A stretch of DNA of 37,310 nt from Solobacterium sp. (GTDB lineage: Bacteria; Bacillota_I; Bacilli_A; Erysipelotrichales; Erysipelotrichaceae), in the NCBI GenBank assembly GCA_017512555.1, contig JAFWFE010000083.1, positions 1-37,310 on the forward strand, written 5' to 3'. This document shows positions 31,266-37,310 of this stretch, in pieces. Made by a program: the position numbers and the translations under genes. Under the pieces are notes generated by a model, which searched no databases, was not told the origin of the DNA, and worked only from the letters and a program-made list of their open reading frames with translations. How positions within the stretch are numbered: the first letter of the stretch is position 1; each line of letters opens with the position of its first letter.

Positions 31266-32480
31266 ATGAAGAACTTTGTATTTATCTCACCAACCTTCCC
31301 TAAATCTTACTATCAGTTCCCGCAGGCATGGAAAGAACTCGGAGGTACTTCTCTGTGTATTGCCGAAGACCCGTACGATTATCTTCCTGAGGAAATGAAA
31401 CAGGCCGCCTCCGAATACTATCAGGTACGTTCTCTGCAGGACTACGATGAAGTATACCGCGCGGTTGCCTGGTTTGCGCACAAGCACGGAAAGATCGACT
31501 GGCTGGAATCCAATAACGAATTCTGGCTGGAACAGGATGCCCGGTTACGTACAGACTTCAATATCACTACCGGAGATAAAACCGAAGATGTCATGCGTTT
31601 TAAACTGAAGTCCAACATGAAGGCGTTCTATGAAAGAGCCGGTGCGCCGACAGCCAGATATCATCTGACCGACACCTATGAGAATGGTAAGAAATTTATT
31701 GAACTTGTCGGTTATCCGGTCATTGTCAAACCGGATGACGGTGTCGGTGCCAACGCGACATGGAAAATCAACAACGATGAAGAACTTGCAAAATTCTACG
31801 AAGAAAAGCCGGACGTATCCTATATCATGGAAGAATTTATCCCCGGTTATATCGTATCCTATGACGGTATCACCGACCAGGATGGCAAGATCATCTTCAA
31901 GACATCACATATCTTCCCGGAACCGATCATGGATATCGTAAACAACAAGGATGAACTTGTATACTACTCCGTACGCAAGATTCCTGAAGATCTGGAACGT
32001 TATGGTTCCGCCGTTATCCGTGAATTCAATATCCGCGGCCGTTTCTTCCACACGGAATATTTCCGTTTGACTGAAGATAAACCAGGCTTGGGCAAGGTCG
32101 GAGACCTTGTAGGATTAGAAGTCAACATGCGTCCGCCGGGAGGATATACCCCGGATATGATGAACTTCGCGAATGATATCAGTGTCTACCGGATCTATGC
32201 CCAGATGGCTATGTACAACCATGCGGAGTACTCCCAGGAACGTCCGTACTTCTGTGTCCATGCCGGACGTCGTGATCATTACCAGTACGCGCATGATGAC
32301 GAAGAGATCTACCAGAAATACGGAGAAAACATCATGATGCATGAACGTATGCCGGAGATCTTATCTTCCGCGATGGGTAACATGGTGTTTATCGCCCGCT
32401 TCAAGACCGAAAAAGAAGTACAGAGATTCGCGTCTTATATCTTTGCGAAAGCGAAAACCCCGAAGAAAAAGAGTAAATAA
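31266..32480 (+). CDS. ATP-grasp carboxylate-amine ligase, substrate unknown
   Basis: A 404-residue enzyme with an ATP-grasp fold. KSNMKAFYERAGAPTARY near 116-133 leads into the nucleotide domain; YPVIVKPDDGVGANATWKI near 149-167 is the phosphate-binding loop, SYIMEEFIPGYIVSYDG near 189-205 carries the adenine-contact residues, and GLEVNMRPPGGYTPDM near 283-298 holds the metal-binding Glu and Asn. It probably joins a carboxylate to an amine or amino acid. The ATG at 31266 is used since TTGAGGATC precedes it, not the in-frame ATG at 31230. It ends 54 bases before a tRNA gene. The product is unknown. Confidence 0.85.
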   Translation: MKNFVFISPTFPKSYYQFPQAWKELGGTSLCIAEDPYDYLPEEMKQAASEYYQVRSLQDYDEVYRAVAWFAHKHGKIDWLESNNEFWLEQDARLRTDFNITTGDKTEDVMRFKLKSNMKAFYERAGAPTARYHLTDTYENGKKFIELVGYPVIVKPDDGVGANATWKINNDEELAKFYEEKPDVSYIMEEFIPGYIVSYDGITDQDGKIIFKTSHIFPEPIMDIVNNKDELVYYSVRKIPEDLERYGSAVIREFNIRGRFFHTEYFRLTEDKPGLGKVGDLVGLEVNMRPPGGYTPDMMNFANDISVYRIYAQMAMYNHAEYSQERPYFCVHAGRRDHYQYAHDDEEIYQKYGENIMMHERMPEILSSAMGNMVFIARFKTEKEVQRFASYIFAKAKTPKKKSK

Positions 32481-32515
32481 CGATTGTCGGATAACGGTAT
32501 TCTTCTGCAGGAATA

Positions 32516-32524
32516 TGCTATAAT
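32516..32524 (+). promoter_or_regulatory. Extended -10 promoter of tRNA-Leu
   Basis: TGCTATAAT lies 11 bases before the mature 5' end of the tRNA. Confidence 0.6.
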
Positions 32525-32534
32525 ACCGTTGCCT

Positions 32535-32618
32535 GCGGATGTGGCGGAACTGGCAGACGCGCCAGACTTAGAATCTGGTGTCTCCGACGTGCAGGTTCAA
32601 GTCCTGTCATCCGCACCA
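32535..32618 (+). tRNA. tRNA-Leu (anticodon UAG)
   Basis: An 84-base tRNA with a seven-base acceptor stem (GCGGATG with CATCCGC), a D arm with GCGGAACTGGCAGACGC, an anticodon loop CTTAGAA (anticodon TAG, reading CUN leucine codons), a long variable arm typical of class II tRNAs, a TTCAAGT T-loop, and an encoded CCA end. Confidence 0.97.
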
Positions 32619-32630
32619 CTTAAATACAGA

Positions 32631-32660
32631 AAGCCCGTGTAAACAACGGGCTTTTCTTCG
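32631..32660 (+). terminator. Terminator after tRNA-Leu, probably bidirectional
   Basis: AAGCCCGT (32631-32638) pairs with ACGGGCTT (32646-32653), followed by TTCTTCGTT. The opposite strand has only a weak T-rich stretch, so termination of the kinase gene here is less certain. Confidence 0.8.
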
Positions 32661-32671
32661 TTATTAGCGAT

Positions 32672-33595
32672 TTATAATTCCTCCAGGACTGCACCATGGA
32701 CAGTACATACCCTGGCACCGATATGGGATGCCTGCACAAGCGCATCATATGTACCCATGCCCTTCTGCCGGCAGGCAAGATAGGTTCCGATATGGGCATC
32801 CCCGGCACCTGTACTGTCAACCACATGATCCAGTGGCTCAGCGAGCACGAACATCCACTGCCCGTTTTCCATACAGCCGCAGCCGTTTTCCCCGTCCGTA
32901 ATAATTACGGTATTCCCGGTTCTTTCCGCCAGCAGACCTGCGCAGATACGCATTTCCTCTGTTTCTGTCTTCGTTCTGTGCAGAAGCGCCCGGGCTTCCT
33001 TCAGGTTAAGATGAAGCAACGGATGAAGATCCAGTAAGGCTTCCTGACGATCGTGCGGCACACTCATGATTCTCGGACCAGGTGCGTAGCAGAACGGCAG
33101 CGACGGGTGTTTCCGGAAAAAGTCCAGAATATACTCCCCGGTATCTTCTTCAAGTTCAAAACCGCAGCAGTAGCCCATGGTATAGGCATCCGCATCCAGA
33201 CGATCAAACCAGTTCTTTTCAAAGCGGTATTCCGCGCCATGAACACTCAGGAAGGTTCTTCTCCCTTGCTCATCCACAATACAGTAGCAGCATCCGTTCT
33301 CCTCGGGACTTTCAAACAGGATCCGGATCCCCTTTTCCTCCAGCTTTCTCCGGACAAAGTCTCCGTAGATGCCTGTTCCCACCGGTGCGCATAAGTCAAA
33401 GGGTTCCTTCATCAGCCTGAACATATTGGCTGTATTGTATGCGCATCCGCCCAGGTGCATGGTCTGGGAATAGGGATTGACATCTTCCTCAAGACCGGGA
33501 AGATGGTCTACTCTGATGGTAATATCCGCAACGGCAGAACCGATGATCAATGTTTTCTTCTGCATATAATTGTTTGTCCTGTTCATTTCCTGCAT
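32672..33595 (-). CDS. PfkB-family sugar kinase
   Basis: A 307-residue ribokinase-type kinase. The N-terminal half has IIGSAVADITIRVDHLP, and the LGGCAYNTANMFRLM stretch gives the family GG-N motif near 49-63. The C-terminal half has NTVIITDGENGCGCMENGQ and the anion-hole and catalytic motif DSTGAGDAHIGTYLA with its Asp base near 276. The substrate is unknown; nucleoside or sugar is likely. Starts at 33595 and 33565 are both possible: TGCTAGAAT ends six bases before 33595 with no Shine-Dalgarno, so the longer form may be leaderless. Follows the phosphodiester glycosidase by 30 bases. Confidence 0.88.
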   Translation of the reverse strand: MQEMNRTNNYMQKKTLIIGSAVADITIRVDHLPGLEEDVNPYSQTMHLGGCAYNTANMFRLMKEPFDLCAPVGTGIYGDFVRRKLEEKGIRILFESPEENGCCYCIVDEQGRRTFLSVHGAEYRFEKNWFDRLDADAYTMGYCCGFELEEDTGEYILDFFRKHPSLPFCYAPGPRIMSVPHDRQEALLDLHPLLHLNLKEARALLHRTKTETEEMRICAGLLAERTGNTVIITDGENGCGCMENGQWMFVLAEPLDHVVDSTGAGDAHIGTYLACRQKGMGTYDALVQASHIGARVCTVHGAVLEEL

Positions 33596-33625
33596 GAAAT
33601 TATTCTAGCATAAACAAGCATGGAA

Positions 33626-34960
33626 TCACTGCACGATCAGACCGTTGACAACTGCCCTTTCATTCTCTTCATATGTGACAGGATCACGGTCAGAGAGTAG
33701 TAATTCTCTTTTGTTTGCGCACAGGATCTGCGCTGATCCGCCGCCGTCCAGGTGTACGCCGTTTTTCATTCCCAGTTCCGCACAGATCTCTGCGGCTTCT
33801 TTCAGGGATGCGCCGCAGCTTTCCTTTCCCGGCTGGTATCCATACTTGCCTGCGCCTTCAAACCACAGGATCATCGGCTGGTCCTGCATGTCTGCGCCGA
33901 TCACGATCCGTGGTGCGCGGTCTCTTGCGTAATCCAGCGGATATAACGTCGGAGGATACGGAGGGATCCAGGGCTTCTTCAGGTCATGGAATGAGGACAG
34001 GAAGCGGTTTGTTGGTATCCCGTTGATTACAGCACTGTTCCCTGCCTGTACCGCAAATAACATATCTTCCAGGCCTCCATAACGCACTTGTGTATCCGGC
34101 AGTTCCGGAAGGATATCCGTATGGATCACAAAGCCGGAAGACGGGATCAACCCGCCGCCTCTGCGGAACGCTGTCACCTGCCTGCCAACCACGATCAGAT
34201 CATAGCCATGACGAGGTGTATAGCTATGTTCCGGACGGTACAAGATCCGGCAGTTCTCACCGTCACGGTACCGCTTATTCCCGATCCGGATATCCAGGTC
34301 TTTGAGACTGATCCTGCGTACGGCTGTTTTCCCCTGCTTGTCGACTGTGAATACTTCCCGGTCAAACAGCGGAGGATTCAGGATTTCTCCACGCTGTACA
34401 CATAACCCAATGCTTGTCGCCAGACTGTCGTATACCGTACCGATATCCAGAGAGTTCATGGTAAAGAAAGACACATTGACCTTCATCGAAGCATCCTTGT
34501 TTTCCTGACTCAGAAAGCCAAAGCTCTTACGTACAGGAAGTACTGACAGGATAGGCAATTTACCGCTTGCCAGGTGTATACATCCTCTATCCTGTAACTG
34601 ATGATACAGTTCTTCCGTACTCTTATTCTTGAAAATCAGTTGTTTATTCCTGAGAAGGATATGGTCACGGAACATTGCGCTGACCACACAGAGCGGGTCA
34701 TACAGCACTCCGTAACGCGGATGATTTGTCCACGGCAGGCGAAGATCATCCGGAAGTGTAAACAACAGATTCGTGCCCTGGACATACGCATACTTCTTAA
34801 CCATGTAGTTGCTGTAGAGGTCACAAAGCTGGCGGAAGGCATCCTCAGCGTATGCCGGCTGAAAAAAGGAAATATGGTGCCAGTCCTCCATACGGAGGAT
34901 CTGTACACGCTGTATTTCCTTGTTTGTGTAAGTATACGTTTTTATTTCAGAGGTAAACAT
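33626..34960 (-). CDS. Phosphodiester glycosidase (NAGPA-like) domain protein
   Basis: A 444-residue protein. The C-terminal half (about 260-444) is a phosphodiester glycosidase domain like human N-acetylglucosamine-1-phosphodiester alpha-N-acetylglucosaminidase: it has RDRAPRIVIGADMQDQPM, then the hallmark LGMKNGVHLDGGGSAQ near 400-416 and a final RAVVNGLIVQ. The N-terminal 250 residues are not recognised. No signal peptide is visible, although many family members are exported, so it appears cytosolic. The start overlaps the UMF1 stop (TGATG). Confidence 0.82.
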   Translation of the reverse strand: MFTSEIKTYTYTNKEIQRVQILRMEDWHHISFFQPAYAEDAFRQLCDLYSNYMVKKYAYVQGTNLLFTLPDDLRLPWTNHPRYGVLYDPLCVVSAMFRDHILLRNKQLIFKNKSTEELYHQLQDRGCIHLASGKLPILSVLPVRKSFGFLSQENKDASMKVNVSFFTMNSLDIGTVYDSLATSIGLCVQRGEILNPPLFDREVFTVDKQGKTAVRRISLKDLDIRIGNKRYRDGENCRILYRPEHSYTPRHGYDLIVVGRQVTAFRRGGGLIPSSGFVIHTDILPELPDTQVRYGGLEDMLFAVQAGNSAVINGIPTNRFLSSFHDLKKPWIPPYPPTLYPLDYARDRAPRIVIGADMQDQPMILWFEGAGKYGYQPGKESCGASLKEAAEICAELGMKNGVHLDGGGSAQILCANKRELLLSDRDPVTYEENERAVVNGLIVQ

Positions 34961-36231
34961 CAGTTCAGTGCCTTTTCCTGACGGTCGGAGATCTTCAGGA
35001 AAATGAATCCGAGCAGGAAGAAGATTGCCAGGGACGCAACCGCGATATTGATCGTACCACCCATCAACTTGACTGCCGCAATTACCGCAGAACCCAGGAA
35101 ACTTGCGCCTTTCGCGAAGATATCATAGATACCGAAGTATTCACCGGAATTCTCTGCCGGAATGATCTTGGAGAAGTAACTTCTGGACATGGACTGAATT
35201 GAGCCCTGGAAACATCCTACACCGAAGGCAAGAATACCGAAGTGTAACAATGTCTTCAAGGTCAGCGCATAGAGACATACAGCGAAATAACCGACGATAC
35301 AGATCAGGATCAAAGTCACGGTATCGTACTTCTTGGAGAGATTCGCAAATACCAGGGAACCAATCCAGGCAACGACCTGTGTAGCCAGCAGGAAGATCAC
35401 CTGTCCTACCGTGGGAAGACCCAGGTCTGTACCGATATTGATACAGTTATCAATGATGGTTCCTACACCATCGATATACAGGAAGAACGCGATCAGGAAG
35501 TACATGACTTTCTTATCTCTGGTAACGATCTTTTTCAGGGTATTGCCGATCTGCGCGAAGACATGGCGGATAGAACCCTTGGTATTCTCTACATAGTTGA
35601 TCTGTTTATAATTCTTGATCAGAGGTACGGTAACGATAAACCACCATACCGCTGTAATCGTAAAGCCGATGATCTTACCCACAGACGGAGAGAACCACAT
35701 CAGATTCTCGCTCAGACCACCGCTGAGGATATACGCGATCAAAGCCAATGTAAACGGAATACAGGAACCGATATACCCCCAGGCATACCCGTAGGAAGAT
35801 ACCTGGTCCATTCTTTCTTCGGTCGTGACATCGTTTAACATGGAATCATAGAAGGTCAATGACGCGGAATAGAAGATCTTAGCCAGTACATAGATCACCA
35901 GGAAAGACATCCATCCGGTCGCAAAACCGTTCAAGATACAGCCGACTACACCCAGCGCTACCGCGGTGGTAAAGAAGATCTTCTTTCTTCCCTTATGATC
36001 CGCCAGAGCTCCGCAGATTGGTCCCAGTATAGCCACGATAATCGTGACGATCGCAATCGACAGTGAATAATACGCTGTCGCATTGTCGGAAGAGATTTGT
36101 CCCGGAGCGTCACCGATTGCCAGCTGTTTAAACCAGATCGGAATCAGGGAACAGGCTAACATGGTAAAAGCACTGTTACCTACATCGTACAGGACCCAGG
36201 CACGTTCTGTTTTTGTCAAATTCTTAAACAT
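34960..36231 (-). CDS. UMF1/Atg22-type MFS transporter
   Basis: A 423-residue major facilitator of the UMF1 branch (related to yeast vacuolar Atg22). The hallmark first stretch is TERAWVLYDVGNSAFTML near 7-24, and loop 2-3 is GALADHKGRKKIFF. Later marks are FYDSMLNDVT and YFSKIIPAENSGEYFGIYD. Members are thought to carry amino acids or small metabolites; the substrate is unknown. AAGGGG precedes the ATG. First gene of a three-gene unit with the phosphodiester glycosidase and PfkB kinase. Confidence 0.88.
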   Translation of the reverse strand: MFKNLTKTERAWVLYDVGNSAFTMLACSLIPIWFKQLAIGDAPGQISSDNATAYYSLSIAIVTIIVAILGPICGALADHKGRKKIFFTTAVALGVVGCILNGFATGWMSFLVIYVLAKIFYSASLTFYDSMLNDVTTEERMDQVSSYGYAWGYIGSCIPFTLALIAYILSGGLSENLMWFSPSVGKIIGFTITAVWWFIVTVPLIKNYKQINYVENTKGSIRHVFAQIGNTLKKIVTRDKKVMYFLIAFFLYIDGVGTIIDNCINIGTDLGLPTVGQVIFLLATQVVAWIGSLVFANLSKKYDTVTLILICIVGYFAVCLYALTLKTLLHFGILAFGVGCFQGSIQSMSRSYFSKIIPAENSGEYFGIYDIFAKGASFLGSAVIAAVKLMGGTINIAVASLAIFFLLGFIFLKISDRQEKALN

Positions 36232-36269
36232 AGTTATCCCCTTATTGTTTGATCAGTAGTACTTTAGTC

Positions 36270-36299
36270 ATTATACTGTAAACCTGACTTGTTTCACAA
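36270..36299 (-). promoter_or_regulatory. Promoter of the UMF1-glycosidase-kinase unit
   Basis: TTGTGA (36299-36294), 18 bases, TATAAT (36275-36270) on the minus strand. The -35 overlaps the end of the alpha/beta hydrolase gene. Confidence 0.6.
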
Positions 36300-37046
36300 T
36301 TCCCGAGGTAAAGATAACAGGAATTCTTTTACGGTTTTCTCTACCTCATCCAGGTGATTGTCATAACAATGCGTATCTCCCGGAATGATGACCAGCTTAC
36401 TGTCGGCGTACTTTTCCGCGATATCGATGGAATACTTTACCGGTACGGTAACATCCTGATCCCCATGAACGATCAGCACCGGACCGCGATAATGTTCCGC
36501 CAGTTCATTGACGTTGATCAGACGCGCGGCACGGGCATAATTTCCGCTGATCCGGAGTCCCTTGAACACCAGGTCATCGGTTGGCCTTTCCGGGTTAAAC
36601 AGGAAGCCTTCGTTCCACCCGCGTCTGCCGATATCCGCTATATTGATTCCCGGAGACAACAGGATCGCTGCCTTGTACGCATCCGGACGCACACCTGACG
36701 CAATCAGGGTCAGTAATCCTCCCTGGGAATGTCCGCACAGGTATACATCTGTCACAAAATCCAGGGTCTGTACATAGTCTGTTACGGTCATCGCGTTGGT
36801 GAGCCACTTCAAGATCGTATGATCGTAGAAATTCCCGTCACTCTGTCCGTGTCCGTACATCTCTACCCGGAGGACCGCAATCCCCGCAGATAATACCGCA
36901 TCCTTGATTCCCAGGATATGTCTCTCTTCCATATTCCCGGTTAAGCCGTGAATCAGAATCAGTAAAGGACAGTGATCCTTACCCTCCGGTTTCTCGAGTT
37001 TTGCATGAAGCCGCAGACCATCCTCAACAATATAGAATTCTTCCAT
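36294..37046 (-). CDS. Alpha/beta hydrolase, esterase type
   Basis: A 250-residue serine hydrolase of the alpha/beta fold. LLILIHGLTGNMEE near 28-41 is the oxyanion loop, VEMYGHGQSDGNF follows, and the nucleophile Ser lies in YLCGHSQGGLL near 104-114. The acid Asp is in VHGDQDVTVP and the His in IPGDTHCYDNHLDEV near the end. This pattern resembles cinnamoyl/feruloyl-type esterases of gut Bacillota, which free plant phenolics, but the substrate is not proved. The ATG at 37046 has AGGAG nine bases upstream; one at 37052 is too near. It is divergent from the DUF4139 gene. Confidence 0.87.
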   Translation of the reverse strand: MEEFYIVEDGLRLHAKLEKPEGKDHCPLLILIHGLTGNMEERHILGIKDAVLSAGIAVLRVEMYGHGQSDGNFYDHTILKWLTNAMTVTDYVQTLDFVTDVYLCGHSQGGLLTLIASGVRPDAYKAAILLSPGINIADIGRRGWNEGFLFNPERPTDDLVFKGLRISGNYARAARLINVNELAEHYRGPVLIVHGDQDVTVPVKYSIDIAEKYADSKLVIIPGDTHCYDNHLDEVEKTVKEFLLSLPREL

Positions 37047-37078
37047 GATCATGTTCTCCTGATAATTATTCTTAATCT

Positions 37079-37084
37079 ATTATA
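37079..37084 (-). promoter_or_regulatory. -10 box of the alpha/beta hydrolase gene
   Basis: TATAAT on the minus strand, about 32 bases before the ATG. No clear -35 is visible. Confidence 0.4.
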
Positions 37085-37117
37085 TCTCTGTTTCCAGGGT
37101 TTATGTGTATGCCGTTC

Positions 37118-37126
37118 TGTTACAAT
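37118..37126 (+). promoter_or_regulatory. Extended -10 promoter of the DUF4139 gene
   Basis: TGTTACAAT on the plus strand, 23 bases before the ATG at 37150. It is followed by GGAGG nine bases before the start. Confidence 0.45.
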
Positions 37127-37149
37127 AGTATTAACGGAGGTACCCGATC

Positions 37150-37310
37150 ATGACAATCATTCAGACAGAAATCCAACAGGTACAGATCTACCGTCAGGGT
37201 GCGGAAGTCACCCGGAATGGTAAAGCTGACCTTCAGGAAGGACAGAATACCTTGCATATCCGAGGCTTAAGCACACAATCCGATTTTGACAGTGCCAGAC
37301 TCTATTTCCC
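37150..37310 (+). CDS. DUF4139/DUF4140 (MuiA-type) protein, partial
   Basis: Only the first 53 codons are in the window. QVQIYRQGAEVTRNGKADLQ near 10-29 and NTLHIRGLSTQSDFDSARLY are typical of the DUF4140 N-terminal domain of mucoidy-inhibitor-A-type proteins: a beta-strand, RxGAEVTR, then a strand ending in GLS. The family has no established biochemical role. No signal peptide is visible. GGAGG precedes the ATG. Confidence 0.78.
   Translation, partial: MTIIQTEIQQVQIYRQGAEVTRNGKADLQEGQNTLHIRGLSTQSDFDSARLYF

Noticed and set aside
1..37310. CRISPR arrays, insertion sequences, phage genes or a replication origin
   Set aside because: No regularly spaced repeats, transposase or integrase motifs, or DnaA-box clusters were seen.

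Overview
The window looks like a chromosomal segment from a Gram-positive bacterium of the Bacillota with mid-range GC. It carries an rpsF-ssb-rpsR cluster, FtsEX, VanY- and VanZ-type proteins, a LacI-controlled maltodextrin ABC operon, a membrane pyrophosphatase and strong GGAGG ribosome binding sites with TGnTATAAT-type promoters. I would guess Erysipelotrichia, but that placement is an inference and not proved here. I see no phage, transposase, CRISPR array or rRNA. Genes are densely packed and mostly on the minus strand, and no gap over about 220 bases lacks a gene.

Layout. Positions 1-6.5 kb hold a partial DUF2232 membrane protein, alanine dehydrogenase, a membrane pyrophosphatase, one plus-strand GT4 glycosyltransferase, and rpsR, ssb and rpsF behind a leader hairpin that hides the rpsF ribosome binding site. 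Positions 6.5-8.85 kb are an ECF sigma operon. It reads sigma factor, membrane anti-sigma protein interrupted by a -1 frameshift at a G GGA AAG heptamer, DUF4349 lipoprotein, and a small winged-helix protein. An SSB-like OB-fold gene follows at 8.9-9.4 kb.

Positions 9.5-20.7 kb are one long minus-strand carbohydrate operon: LacI repressor, MsmX-type ATPase, MalE, MalF, MalG, a membrane-anchored GH13 amylase, a cytosolic GH13 glucosidase, a Cof-type HAD phosphatase and an MFS transporter. A TTGACA promoter with a palindromic LacI/CRE-like operator lies in front. The likely logic is extracellular trimming of alpha-glucans, import, intracellular hydrolysis and phosphosugar clean-up. A 31-codon remnant of a second HAD C-terminus sits just after the MFS gene, so the MFS gene is flanked by a 25-base direct repeat.

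Positions 20.8-25.1 kb carry two MATE transporters around a DUF349 coiled-coil protein. Positions 25.2-29.1 kb form a cell-division and wall operon: ftsE, ftsX, a coiled-coil M23 endopeptidase and a VanY-type carboxypeptidase. Positions 29.1-32.6 kb hold a YitT-family protein, a VanZ-like protein, chorismate mutase with a YbaK/EbsC deacylase, an ATP-grasp ligase and a tRNA-Leu(UAG). Positions 32.6-37.3 kb hold a UMF1-type transporter, a phosphodiester glycosidase, a PfkB kinase, an alpha/beta hydrolase and the start of a DUF4139/DUF4140 protein.

The observations I rate highest are the possible programmed frameshift in the anti-sigma gene, the HAD tail duplication around the MFS gene, the rpsF leader, and the FtsEX operon with its cysteine-paired M23 enzyme. 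All functional statements come from reading motifs by eye; no search was run.
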